From Selenomonadaceae bacterium (GTDB lineage: Bacteria > Bacillota > Negativicutes > Selenomonadales > Selenomonadaceae), in the NCBI GenBank assembly GCA_017476005.1, contig JAFVEM010000010.1, positions 1-64,000 on the forward strand: DNA of 64,000 nucleotides. Reading direction: 5' to 3'. The first letter of the stretch is position 1, and the number at the start of each line of letters is the position of its first letter. Of the stretch, positions 52,724 to 61,491 are shown in pieces. The position numbers were made by a program, and so were the translations under genes. The notes beneath the pieces were generated by a model, which was not told the DNA's origin, made no database searches, and saw only the letters and a program-made list of their open reading frames with translations.

Positions 52724-53095
52724 CTAATACTCCCTAAACCTGACAAACTCAAAGAGCGATACTTTTTGGGTACTGCCGCCGGGTGTTTTGGCTTCGGTGA
52801 CAATGCGCTGACTGGTGGCGGCGAGAGTGACAATGCCGGCCTCTTTTAGCATATTTACCATGGCGAATGTGTAGCTGAAATCCCCTTGACACAGAACCGC
52901 CGCAGGTTTTAAGTCGCAGATGACGGCAAAGTATTTTTGCGCGAGGCGCCTCACCTCTTGGGGCGAATAATCCGGCGGTATGTTTGGGAAAGGCACGTCC
53001 ATAATATCGCCGTAGGCTCGCGCCGCCGTAAGTTGCGGCTCGCTCCAGTAAGTACTGGGGTGATTGGTATGGTTGACGAAGATTTTTTTAGGCAT
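52724..53095 (-). CDS. Small CRISPR-linked protein, candidate ring nuclease
   Basis: This 123-residue protein starts MPKKIFVNHTNHPS and ends SLFEFVRFREY. The middle, PAAVLCQGDFSYTFAMVNML followed by GIVTLAATSQRIV, is a Rossmann-like strand-loop-helix pattern. The N-terminal NHTNHPS-x-x-WS-x-x-Q is reminiscent of the Csx15/Csx16/Csx20 group of small CRISPR proteins proposed to degrade cyclic oligoadenylates. Its gene overlaps the CARF-HEPN effector gene by 8 bp, so the two proteins are made together. Assignment to an exact family is not certain. His9, His12 and Cys71 (LCQGD) are candidate functional residues. Confidence 0.6.
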   Translation of the reverse strand: MPKKIFVNHTNHPSTYWSEPQLTAARAYGDIMDVPFPNIPPDYSPQEVRRLAQKYFAVICDLKPAAVLCQGDFSYTFAMVNMLKEAGIVTLAATSQRIVTEAKTPGGSTQKVSLFEFVRFREY

Positions 53096-54836
53096 GGTTG
53101 GCCTGCCTTATAGCATCGTTTATTTTCGCTATTTGCGTCTCCATACAGGCGCGCAAACTTTCGGCATCGCTAAATTCTCCGACTCCATGCAAGGCATGAT
53201 TGCTATGATTGCGTTCGTTCTTCAGCTGTACATAACCGTCAATTAGGCTGAGAAAGTCGCTTTTGTCAATCGTTGCGGAGAATGTCCCTTCTTCCATTAA
53301 CGCATATTGTCTAGCGGCATTGGGATATTTTACGGTCATCTCGTCATATAGCTTAAAAGTAGGGAAAATATCGGACAACTCCTCAATGGTAGCTTCATTC
53401 TGTACATATTTACGCAACACTTTTAGCCGTGCGAACTCGGACTCTGCCAGTCTAAGATGAACGCTTATCCTGCCGATTATTTTTCGGAGCGGTTTCAGTG
53501 TCTCTTTGTTCTGTTCAAGATTTAAAAGTAATTTAGGGTTGCGATGAAGCGTTGCCAAAAGGTTTATCTGCTTTTCTAACAATTCCATGTTGTTGCTTTG
53601 CAGTCTATTTTTGTCAAAAAAGTCACTCGTTCTTTTCAGCCAACCAACAAAATCAAATTCCTTGTCCCTGTTTTTCATGCCGTTTAGGGCATCTTCTTTT
53701 ATCAACCGAAAATATGCTCTTAAAAGTTTATCATTCGGCTTTGGTGACAACACATTTAGCAGGTAATACCATTTATTTCGTTTCCATGAATCTTTTCCCG
53801 CCGCATCATCAAGGCGCTTTGCCTCTTTCGCGGTTTGCTTTATAAGTCCATGTTCTCCCAAATATTCCGGAACACGCTCGGTGTACAGCGTCAACGCCTG
53901 TTGTAGATAACCTTTGCTCAAACACCAACGAATCACCGCCAAATCGTCAAAATCACGGCTGATTAAATCGTGATAATCGGCTTTAATACGTCCGATAAGC
54001 CGCGCCATTAGAGTGTCTTGAATGTTCTCCGTCTTGTCGAAACCGTCCAGCGCCTCGCGCAGTTCGTCAATGGCCTTCTTTAGTTCGCCGTAATGGCAAA
54101 GTTTCAGCTCCTCCGCGAAATTATCCATGGCGGCTATTAGCCGGGTCAAAGCCGGACTCTGCGCCTTACCGGCAAAATACTTTTTTATGGCCTTGGCACT
54201 GCCGAAACTGACAAATTCCTCTGCCCCGGCTATAAGCTGAAAGAGGTGGTAAATATCCCCTAATTCCTCTACGATGCCCGTTTTTCCGTTGTACTTGGAA
54301 TAAAGCAAGTGTCCGATTTTAACGTCGCTGTATTCGATGAGCCGCACGATGTCTAGCATCATCATGTTGACAGAGCGCATCCCGCCGGTAAGATCCACAT
54401 GTAGCACAATTTCATCATCGGGATTCTCGGCGACCATTTTTTGAATTAACTCCGCCACCTCGGCCACGCTTTCCAATGATTTTTCGAGGGGGGAATCTTC
54501 GTCATAAGGATAAACAGACTCCGGTGGCATACAGGCGTCCATATCCAGGATAAATTTTTCCATTCTCTCCCGGAAATATTCTAAATGGGTAATTTCCCGT
54601 CCCTGTAAATCCGTAGCGTCCACCTTTTGCTCCCGTATTCGCTTGGAAGCCAACACAAATATACGCTCCAAGGTCGCGCCATCTAGTTTGTCTAGCAGGT
54701 AGCGGAGCGCCGATTCGTTGGTGGAGCAAGTAGGCTCGCCGGGTACGTTGTCAAAGGGCGTTTGCGCGACGGCGCCGGTGTTGCGGTCTTTCTTTATATC
54801 GCTCAAGAAGGTCAAAGCAATATTTTTCTTTGGCAT
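53088..54836 (-). CDS. CARF-HEPN ribonuclease (Csx1/Csm6-like, TM1812 family)
   Basis: The 582-residue protein has an N-terminal CARF domain (about 5-225). This starts IALTFLSDIKKDRNTGAV and carries the ligand-loop motif DLTGGMRSVNMMM (Asp148 to Arg154). A long α-helical region and a C-terminal HEPN domain follow, with the ribonuclease motif RNHSNH (Arg542, His547). Such proteins bind cyclic oligoadenylate made by Cas10 and then cleave RNA without sequence preference. It starts with GGAGG seven bases before the ATG. Upstream is a repeat copy, downstream the small candidate ring nuclease. Confidence 0.88.
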   Translation of the reverse strand: MPKKNIALTFLSDIKKDRNTGAVAQTPFDNVPGEPTCSTNESALRYLLDKLDGATLERIFVLASKRIREQKVDATDLQGREITHLEYFRERMEKFILDMDACMPPESVYPYDEDSPLEKSLESVAEVAELIQKMVAENPDDEIVLHVDLTGGMRSVNMMMLDIVRLIEYSDVKIGHLLYSKYNGKTGIVEELGDIYHLFQLIAGAEEFVSFGSAKAIKKYFAGKAQSPALTRLIAAMDNFAEELKLCHYGELKKAIDELREALDGFDKTENIQDTLMARLIGRIKADYHDLISRDFDDLAVIRWCLSKGYLQQALTLYTERVPEYLGEHGLIKQTAKEAKRLDDAAGKDSWKRNKWYYLLNVLSPKPNDKLLRAYFRLIKEDALNGMKNRDKEFDFVGWLKRTSDFFDKNRLQSNNMELLEKQINLLATLHRNPKLLLNLEQNKETLKPLRKIIGRISVHLRLAESEFARLKVLRKYVQNEATIEELSDIFPTFKLYDEMTVKYPNAARQYALMEEGTFSATIDKSDFLSLIDGYVQLKNERNHSNHALHGVGEFSDAESLRACMETQIAKINDAIRQANHA

Positions 54837-54960
54837 ATATCCTCCTGCTTTCTTTTTCTTTTATTTTTTGCCTCCGGCGGGCAAAGGAGCTTCGCCCCTC
54901 TACACTCCCCAATATGTTTTCTATAATGAACGAAGAATAAAATGTGATTACTTAATCAAC

Positions 54961-55036
54961 CGGGAGTCCAGAGGGCTATGCCCTTTGGCAGGTGCAGGGC
55001 AGCGCCCTGCTAGGGTTTGGGGCAACGCCCCAAGAA
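54961..55036. repeat. GGGGCTTTGCCCC-family repeat within the cas operon
   Basis: A minus-orientation copy (GGGAGTCCAGAGGGC to GGGGCAACGCCCC) lies four bases beyond the stop of the RAMP gene at 55041 and upstream of the effector gene. It may lower expression of the downstream effector and adaptation genes. The rest of 54837-54960 is A/T-rich with no gene. Confidence 0.7.
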
Positions 55037-55040
55037 AAGA

Positions 55041-57251
55041 TTATTTATATTCTATTCGCTTGCCAGCCAAACTCACTACTTTTTGCAAGGCGGGCAATAC
55101 CGCGCGAAGGGCGAAGCGTTTGTCTTGGTTATGACCGTTTTTGGTGTTGCCGTCCATGGCGGCGGTGGCTTTTTGCCAACCGGGACGGGCAGTGTTTTTC
55201 CAGTCTAGGATAGAGCGCATATTCGCCAAAGCCTCTTGGTAATCCTGCCAAAAGGAATTGCCTTGGGCGCGGACATAGTTTTCATAAGCCGCGATAAATT
55301 CCGTGGGAGTCGCCTCTTGCAGTGAGTCGTGCCAACCATTGTCATCAAAAAGCGTGGTGAAACGGCTGCCGTCCTCTAGGTAAAGACGGCTCTGCATACG
55401 GATACTGCCCAGCCCTATGGATTTGCCTTGACCTATTTTGTAGACAATATCCTCGGCGTCGCTTGCTAGGTTCAGCACTCGCAGAAGGGCGCCCAGTTCC
55501 TCTTTGGTGAGGTCGCGGAAGGTTATTTGGCCGCTGAATTTACTGCCTGCCGCCAAGGGATTTATTTTTTTGAGGAGATCCACCGTGCCGCTTTCGCGTT
55601 CGGTTTTGAGATTTTGAATTTCGCTGATGGAGGCTTGCCAACGCGGATTTTTCCCTTGATGCCAATAGAGTTTGTAGCCCCTTATGGATGCCTTGGCAGA
55701 ATCCCAGTGAAGCAGTTTTTTGTCGTCAGTCTGCTCTAAATAAAGTTGGAAAGATGTGGGGTTTGGTTGCATGAGGGCGCGGCGCTCGGCGGCTCCTATG
55801 GGGGAGGGATTTTCTGTGGGCATAGCGTCCCCAAAGGTTAAGCGCGAAGCCCAAGACACGGTGGGACGGCTTTGCCCGAACATGGCCGCCGCAAAATCCA
55901 CGGTTCCTTGCTTCAAGGCGGCGGGTACTGCGTCCATGGTGGAATGGTCGTAGGGGATGCGGTAGGATTGACCGTGACCGAAGGATTTAACTCGCTGTGT
56001 GCCTTCTTCCAAAAAAAAGAAACAGGGGATAATGCTCTCAAAAGGTTCCAAGCCGGACAGAGCGGTAGGCGCCTTGCCGCACAGGGGGCTTTTCTTGACG
56101 AGATCCATGCCCCGGCGGTTTTTATCGCTCTGGTACTCCTCCAAAAGTTCCGGCGGCACGGGGTAGCTTTTGGCTTTGTCGATGTCTTGTAGGCTGTAAT
56201 ATTTGTAGTATTGCTTGCCCCATTTCTTGCGGTCATCCTTAGTGGTGGATTTCTGCGCTTCTTTGGTGAGCAATTTTTTGGTGCTGAGAAGTCCCACCTG
56301 AATGTAGGCGGTATTGTCGTCCCAACGGACACAGGATTTTTTTACATCTCCATCCCGCAAATCGAAGCGCTGCATATATTCCTTGATGGGAATGGAACGA
56401 ACTTTATCGGGGAGCAAGGGATAAATAACATAACCACCCCGACGTTTCACGAGGAAGCCCGGTTTGGCATTTTTTTGGACGGTGCCATTCACCGTAGAGG
56501 TCATGTAATTTTTGTAGCGGTCGCACAGTTCCCGGTCATGAGGATTTTTGTCGGTGGCCATCAGTTGCCGATAGTAAAGGTGGCGATCCACCATGTCCTC
56601 TCTGGCTTGCCAACCTCCCAAGGTCACGATTTTCAGGAGGTTTTTTATCATGCCTTTGATTTCACTGCCGGGGATAATATATTTTCCCGTCGGCGCAAAG
56701 GAATTTTCGCCGGCGCCGCCGATAAAGAGGGGCGAAATGCTCTCAATCTCTAACTCAATTTTGCCGCTGTAATGCTCCCCCTCTCGCAAATAATGACGAA
56801 ACTCTGTTCTGAGGCGTTGATTCTCCTCCACCGTGAGGGATTTTTTATCTTGCAGGATAGCGCCCACCGACTCATTTAGCGGCGAAGGCAAAACGGCATG
56901 GGGGAGCGGCACAAAGTTATAGGGGGCGGTAGCTATTTCTTGGGGACGAGTGGTGGGCGTGGCGCTTAAAACTTCGCCGTAGATGCCCTCCGTCCAAGCG
57001 GTAGGAACGACAGCCCGACCGGAATTATTGCCGCCTTGGGGGAGATTACCGCCAAAATTGCCGCCGAAGTTATTGCCGCCTTTGCCGCCGCGATTCCGAT
57101 TTTGTCCCATGTTGTTTTCCTGACGGCGGTATTCATTTTGACGCTTTTGGTCTTTCTGCTTTTCCTTCGCCGCCTGCTCTTTTTGGTAAGCCGCCGCCGA
57201 TTCGGAACTGGCCAAGCCCAAGGCCATAAGTTGCTCCGCTAAATCTCCCAT
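55041..57251 (-). CDS. TIGR03986-like RAMP protein with Gly/Asn-rich N-terminal tail
   Basis: The 736-residue type III-D-associated RAMP protein starts its conserved part at APYNFVPLPHAVLPSP. It shows the Cas7-like SPLFIGGAGENSF and YIIPGSEIKGMIKNLLK motifs near residues 175-210, and a second conserved half (GLEPFESIIPCFFFLEEG, IGQGKSIGLGSIRMQS). Residues 24-46 are charged and helical. Residues 47-78 are a low-complexity stretch, NMGQNRNRGGKGGNNFGG then NFGGNLPQGGNNSG, like RNA-binding RGG segments. ATG at 57251 is ten bases after AAGGAG; a GTG at 57260 overlaps the csx19 stop. The protein probably forms part of the crRNA-binding backbone. Confidence 0.8.
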   Translation of the reverse strand: MGDLAEQLMALGLASSESAAAYQKEQAAKEKQKDQKRQNEYRRQENNMGQNRNRGGKGGNNFGGNFGGNLPQGGNNSGRAVVPTAWTEGIYGEVLSATPTTRPQEIATAPYNFVPLPHAVLPSPLNESVGAILQDKKSLTVEENQRLRTEFRHYLREGEHYSGKIELEIESISPLFIGGAGENSFAPTGKYIIPGSEIKGMIKNLLKIVTLGGWQAREDMVDRHLYYRQLMATDKNPHDRELCDRYKNYMTSTVNGTVQKNAKPGFLVKRRGGYVIYPLLPDKVRSIPIKEYMQRFDLRDGDVKKSCVRWDDNTAYIQVGLLSTKKLLTKEAQKSTTKDDRKKWGKQYYKYYSLQDIDKAKSYPVPPELLEEYQSDKNRRGMDLVKKSPLCGKAPTALSGLEPFESIIPCFFFLEEGTQRVKSFGHGQSYRIPYDHSTMDAVPAALKQGTVDFAAAMFGQSRPTVSWASRLTFGDAMPTENPSPIGAAERRALMQPNPTSFQLYLEQTDDKKLLHWDSAKASIRGYKLYWHQGKNPRWQASISEIQNLKTERESGTVDLLKKINPLAAGSKFSGQITFRDLTKEELGALLRVLNLASDAEDIVYKIGQGKSIGLGSIRMQSRLYLEDGSRFTTLFDDNGWHDSLQEATPTEFIAAYENYVRAQGNSFWQDYQEALANMRSILDWKNTARPGWQKATAAMDGNTKNGHNQDKRFALRAVLPALQKVVSLAGKRIEYK

Positions 57252-57256
57252 CTGCC

Positions 57257-57838
57257 TCACGCTCCTTCTGCCGACTCTATGGTCACATAGCGATAATCCA
57301 CATAACCTGCCAGTCCCGTTTTCTCGTCACAGCCCACATAGTTCCGGGTGGTCAGACCGTACCAAGTGGGCAATTTCCCTGTGGTAACAAAGGGAATGAC
57401 CAGTTCCAACTTTCGCGACACATCCCGAAGCCGCACAAAATTTGGCGGTAAATTGTCTTGGTCGGCGGCTTTTTGTCCCCACAATCTTGAAAAACTGTCC
57501 ACCGCCTTGCCACCTTCTCCCGGCTTGTCGGCTATATAACGCCCGATTAGCGTCTCCCCCTTTTGCCACAAATATATTTCCTCCGTGGCGTTAAAGAGCC
57601 GCAGTTCCACCCAATTCGCGGGCAAAGGCATATCGCCAGGCGCAGTGAAGTCTTGTCCGTCCCACGCGCCCCACACAATGCCATCTCTTGCCCATAAAAC
57701 AAGGGAAGCGGCGCGAGGCATAAATTTAGCGGCTATGTCTTTTAGCGCGTCTAGGGTAGCGGCGATTTCCACTTTTTCCGGTTGCCGGGGGGCAAAGTCC
57801 TTCAATTTTAACGGCTCTTTGGCCAGTTCCAATCCCAT
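57257..57838 (-). CDS. csx19: Type III-D CRISPR protein Csx19
   Basis: This 193-residue protein occupies the csx19 position of III-D loci and shows the family's general pattern: RLFNATEEIYLWQKGETLIG, a KGxxF-poor middle and LELVIPFVTTGKLPTWYGLT towards the C terminus. Its biochemical role is unknown, though III-D complexes include it as a small accessory subunit. GGAG lies eight bases before the ATG at 57838, and the gene is tightly packed between two RAMP genes. Confidence 0.7.
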   Translation of the reverse strand: MGLELAKEPLKLKDFAPRQPEKVEIAATLDALKDIAAKFMPRAASLVLWARDGIVWGAWDGQDFTAPGDMPLPANWVELRLFNATEEIYLWQKGETLIGRYIADKPGEGGKAVDSFSRLWGQKAADQDNLPPNFVRLRDVSRKLELVIPFVTTGKLPTWYGLTTRNYVGCDEKTGLAGYVDYRYVTIESAEGA

Positions 57839-57841
57839 TTC

Positions 57842-59203
57842 CTAGACTCCTTTCCCGAAGGCGGCGGCGTACTCTGCGAGTTTATGCTTGTCGCCCTTGG
57901 TCACTTGCCCTGCTTCGCTTAGGACAAATTCCTCGCCGGCGTAATTGAGGGTTGCCTTGCCGCCCCGCAAAATTCCTCGGCCAATGCTTTGTTCGCCCCC
58001 CAAGGAGATTTTACCTTGGCAAAGGTCTTTGATTAGGAATAGCGCCAAGCCCACTTCCGACGGCGTAGCTTCGGCAATGGAGAAGGCTAAATTGAAGGCC
58101 GTACCTTCTCGGCACTGCCACAGAGGATGTACCGTAAAGAGAGCCGAATCAATGGTGCCGCCGGTGAAGCGGTCAATGCGGTTCCTCGTATGTTCCTTTT
58201 CCCGTAAAATGCCTTGACTGAGGTCGATATAAGTCTCTGTCACTTGTAAGCGGCTTTTGCTCCCGGCATTGTCGGCGCGACTACTACCCATGAGGCTGTT
58301 AAGTTCTTCGGGGTCGCGTCCCAAGTTCTCCATAATGTAAGCGGCGCGATGCCGGAGTACGCCCTTCAAAGTTGTGCCGGGAATGACGGCGGCGTCGCCG
58401 CTTTTCAGCATTGTCGCTACTGCCTTGCCGTCGCTTTCTACCCCATAACGTCGAATTATGAGGGAGGAAGCCAAGGAAAATTCGCCGCGAAAATAAAATG
58501 TTTTGGGGGTGTGCAGGTCGCTTTTCAGCTCGTCGTATTTCAACTTAACGGGAGCGTCTTTGGCCTGGGGCATAACCGCCGACAGCCAAGAGCGTACCGC
58601 TTCTTTTTTCTTAAAATCAAACAGCCCCAAAACGCCCTTCTCTAACCGCACCGACCCTAACCCCTTAGCGGTCATGGCTCCCAAATTAAACCCCTCGGAC
58701 ATTTTGGCAGCGAGGAATTTCAGTGCCGCTAGCACGTCTTGCCGCAGAGGCGCTTTGGTGCTTTCGTCGCTTTCAGCGGTGTGACAGCCCCGCAAGGTGG
58801 CTTCAAGGCGCAAATGCCCCGTCGCTCCGCGCTCCACGGCTTCAAAATCGTATTTCGCGCCGGGAATGGCGGCGCCTAAATAATCATCAATGGCCACGCC
58901 GTCGCGAAAAACCGTATGGGCATCCCTTAATTTCACGTCGGCAAAATCAAGACTGCTCTGCATGGCGTCTAAATCCCCCAAGAGCCAAGGAACCATTTCC
59001 GGGCAGGAGCCAACCATAATTTCACGCAAGGCTCCGGCAAGGGATGTGCCGGGAATATACGGCGTACCGTCCTTGTCCCGCAAAATCACTATATCCCGGT
59101 CATTTTCCCGATCTTCTACGCCGCTGCCTATGAGCAGAGGGGAGAGGAGGGTCAGTTCCCCCTCTAGCAAAACTTTGGCCACTACGGCCTCTTGGACGCT
59201 CAT
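57842..59203 (-). CDS. Double Cas7-like RAMP protein
   Basis: The 453-residue protein is made of two RAMP/Cas7-like units. The first has LTLLSPLLIGSGVEDREND and TPYIPGTSLAGALREIM (about 15-60). The second has FSLASSLIIRRYGVES and AAVIPGTTLKGVLRHRA (about 240-300). Glycine-rich SIGRGILRGGKATL near the end is also typical. It would supply two backbone segments of the III-D complex. Aspartates in VEDRENDRD may include a target-RNA cleavage residue, which is an inference. The ATG shares a base with the csx10 stop (TGATG). Confidence 0.85.
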   Translation of the reverse strand: MSVQEAVVAKVLLEGELTLLSPLLIGSGVEDRENDRDIVILRDKDGTPYIPGTSLAGALREIMVGSCPEMVPWLLGDLDAMQSSLDFADVKLRDAHTVFRDGVAIDDYLGAAIPGAKYDFEAVERGATGHLRLEATLRGCHTAESDESTKAPLRQDVLAALKFLAAKMSEGFNLGAMTAKGLGSVRLEKGVLGLFDFKKKEAVRSWLSAVMPQAKDAPVKLKYDELKSDLHTPKTFYFRGEFSLASSLIIRRYGVESDGKAVATMLKSGDAAVIPGTTLKGVLRHRAAYIMENLGRDPEELNSLMGSSRADNAGSKSRLQVTETYIDLSQGILREKEHTRNRIDRFTGGTIDSALFTVHPLWQCREGTAFNLAFSIAEATPSEVGLALFLIKDLCQGKISLGGEQSIGRGILRGGKATLNYAGEEFVLSEAGQVTKGDKHKLAEYAAAFGKGV

Positions 59204-60819
59204 CAACTTTCCCTCCTCACAGCAACGACCTTTTTCCGCGCCAGTCTGAAGAATGTATGCCAGTAGGCGAAGAAATATTGGGCGCTCTTCAAGTCAAAAT
59301 CCGCCGGGTTAATTTTTAAGTCCGTCATTAAATCCTTCGCCCCGGCCAAATCCTGACGCCAAGAGCGGCGCGGCTCTCCGTATGGCAACTTGTCCCGCAA
59401 GAGATAATCTTCCAATGGCAAGCCCTGCACCTCCACCGAAGTCAGTTTTTTCTCTAGGGGCGTGGATCCCTTTTCCTTGTCGTGTTTGAGGTTATCCCGG
59501 TGACTGCCTTGGGCTTGCAAAATTTTACGAAAGGTCTCCGGCAAATTTTTCGCCTGTTTATCGTTTTGGGCTTCGTCTAGTAAGGTAAGCATCCGGGCAA
59601 AGAAATGAGCGCTGTCCCCGGAAGTTCGCAAACTGGCCGCATCCTCTCCGGCGTATATTTTTATTTGTTCCAAGAGACGACTGGCCAAAACTTTTTCCAC
59701 CATGGCGACAAGCCGAGCCGGAAAAACGTCGGACGTGGCAACAGGGGCGAGGGCTTTGGCCGCCAGTTCCAAATTCTCGCGCCAAGGCCAAATTCTAAGT
59801 TGCCCAAAACCCTCCTCCCGCCTTTGACCAATTCCCCGGTAAAGCATATTCGTTAAGCGCGTCAAATCCTCTGCCGTCCAAGACGTATTTTTGCGAAGCC
59901 GGAACACCGTCCCGGCGGCAAGGCCGTAAGCTCTGGGTCGGGGCATTTTCCATACACCCACGAAATTGTCACCCTCCCACGGGCGGCTGTAGATTTTTTC
60001 CAAAACAAAATCCGCACCCATTTCCGTGGCGACGGGAGTGAGAAGGCTTGCGGCATCCCCTTGCCATGACGGCTCCGGGATATAGTGACTGTCAAGGCGC
60101 AAGAGAATACTGCTATCCTTCAAGTCCGACTCCGTAGCGGCAATCAAGGATTCAATGTCGCCGAAAATAATTTCTCCCTCGCCGTATTCGGCGTAACGGG
60201 AGTGACCCAAGCGACAATTCAAGGCGTTGTCTTGTAGGCGCAGGGCGTTTTTCAGTTGCCATAGGTCTGCCTTATCTCCGAGAATATAGCCGCCAAAACT
60301 CTGTCCCGACTCCAAATATTCGTAGTTGAAAATATTGCCGTCGCGACTGCTGCCGGTCAGCCGTTCTTGGGGCGAAGTGCGGCTTAGATGGAAGGACAGG
60401 CCGGTTTGCACTTTGGTTAGGGTGATGGTTTCGTCCTGCAAAATGCCGTAGCCCGACAGGCTCTTAAAACCGGTGCTGACATCGGCGGGTTTGGCTTGCA
60501 GTAAATCCTGCACGGGAGGCGCCTCCTTCCCGGCGCCCTTGGCTTTTTGCAGGGAGCACGGCAACGGAAAGGCTCGCTCGTTCTTTACCCAAGGATTAGC
60601 GTCGCCAAAACGCAGTTTGTCAAAGAAAAGCCGGGAAAAATCCGAATTGAGATGGGCTTTTTTCCCCAAATTCTGCTCCTCAATGTAGCGTTTGGCGATA
60701 ATGCCCCGCATCATGGCGCCGGGAATATAGTGTAGAGTGGCGGTGAGCAGGGAAATATTGCCTTCGGCGGAAATAATAACCGGGGACAAGGTGTTAATAA
60801 GGACGGACATTTTTTCCAT
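59203..60819 (-). CDS. csx10: Csx10-like RAMP protein (Cas5 group)
   Basis: The 538-residue protein starts INTLSPVIISAEGNISLLTA and has YIPGAMMRGIIAKRYIEEQ near residue 40. The middle has CRLGHSRYAEYGEGEIIFG, a hallmark of the Cas5-like csx10 proteins of type III-D. Csx10 is thought to cap the 5' handle end of crRNA. The C-terminal 150 residues are helical (SSVEQ-like linker absent) and may be fused extra sequence. ATG at 60819 follows the Csm3-like gene stop with one base between. Confidence 0.82.
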   Translation of the reverse strand: MEKMSVLINTLSPVIISAEGNISLLTATLHYIPGAMMRGIIAKRYIEEQNLGKKAHLNSDFSRLFFDKLRFGDANPWVKNERAFPLPCSLQKAKGAGKEAPPVQDLLQAKPADVSTGFKSLSGYGILQDETITLTKVQTGLSFHLSRTSPQERLTGSSRDGNIFNYEYLESGQSFGGYILGDKADLWQLKNALRLQDNALNCRLGHSRYAEYGEGEIIFGDIESLIAATESDLKDSSILLRLDSHYIPEPSWQGDAASLLTPVATEMGADFVLEKIYSRPWEGDNFVGVWKMPRPRAYGLAAGTVFRLRKNTSWTAEDLTRLTNMLYRGIGQRREEGFGQLRIWPWRENLELAAKALAPVATSDVFPARLVAMVEKVLASRLLEQIKIYAGEDAASLRTSGDSAHFFARMLTLLDEAQNDKQAKNLPETFRKILQAQGSHRDNLKHDKEKGSTPLEKKLTSVEVQGLPLEDYLLRDKLPYGEPRRSWRQDLAGAKDLMTDLKINPADFDLKSAQYFFAYWHTFFRLARKKVVAVRRES

Positions 60820-60820
60820 A

Positions 60821-61486
60821 TCAGCGCCAAACCTCCTTTATGAGCGAAGCGTCCCTTTGTCCCTTGCGCGAGCCGTCCAATACGGTGAAAGAACAGGCAA
60901 GCCTGCCGAAACCGCGATTGCGTTTCAGTCCGGCGCGGCGTAAGTTGCGAGTCGCCAAGGCCAACAAGGGCAAATAGTCGGGGGCGTTCTCCCCGGTAAG
61001 TTCCATTATTCCCGTGAAGGTCAGTCCCTCATCCACGACCCGCATATTGTGAAGGGATCCTTCGGCGGCGATACCATTCGTCAATTTTGTCTGATAGCGC
61101 AGGGAAGTGTATTGTTCCAATATGTCCCTAGGGGTGAACAGCCCCGGATATTTACGTTGCAGAGCCGCGCAACCGCGGCGAATTTGCTGATATTCCTTGC
61201 GCGGCCACATATACAAATTAGGGATAATAAGTTGGGCATCGACGGCATCCGTATCGTGGTGGAATAATTCATCCAGCGTCTCAGTCGCAGGCAGCTCTTG
61301 CCCGGAACGCGCCATCATCTCCCCCACTTCCTTGGCGCTTTCATAAAGCAGACCTTTGAAGCGACGTCCCGGAAAATAAGGGATGCCGTAGCGGTCGCAA
61401 ATAACCTCGGCATCGATATTCACATCCCCCTGTCCACCGCCAAGGTGTAAAGGGGAGACAGCTTCCACTTTCAGCTCAATTTCCAA
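60821..61486 (-). CDS. Csm3-like Cas7 RAMP protein
   Basis: The 221-residue single-unit RAMP protein carries LKVEAVSPLHLGGGQGD, then IPYFPGRRFKGLLYESAKE, and a C-terminal glycine motif RNRGFGRLACSF. Asp21 or Asp25 in GDVNIDAEV is in the place where Csm3 keeps its target-RNA cleavage Asp. The start is TTG at 61486, nine bases after GGAGG. It is the second gene after cas10, only five bases from it. Confidence 0.85.
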   Translation of the reverse strand: MEIELKVEAVSPLHLGGGQGDVNIDAEVICDRYGIPYFPGRRFKGLLYESAKEVGEMMARSGQELPATETLDELFHHDTDAVDAQLIIPNLYMWPRKEYQQIRRGCAALQRKYPGLFTPRDILEQYTSLRYQTKLTNGIAAEGSLHNMRVVDEGLTFTGIMELTGENAPDYLPLLALATRNLRRAGLKRNRGFGRLACSFTVLDGSRKGQRDASLIKEVWR

Positions 61487-61491
61487 TGGTT

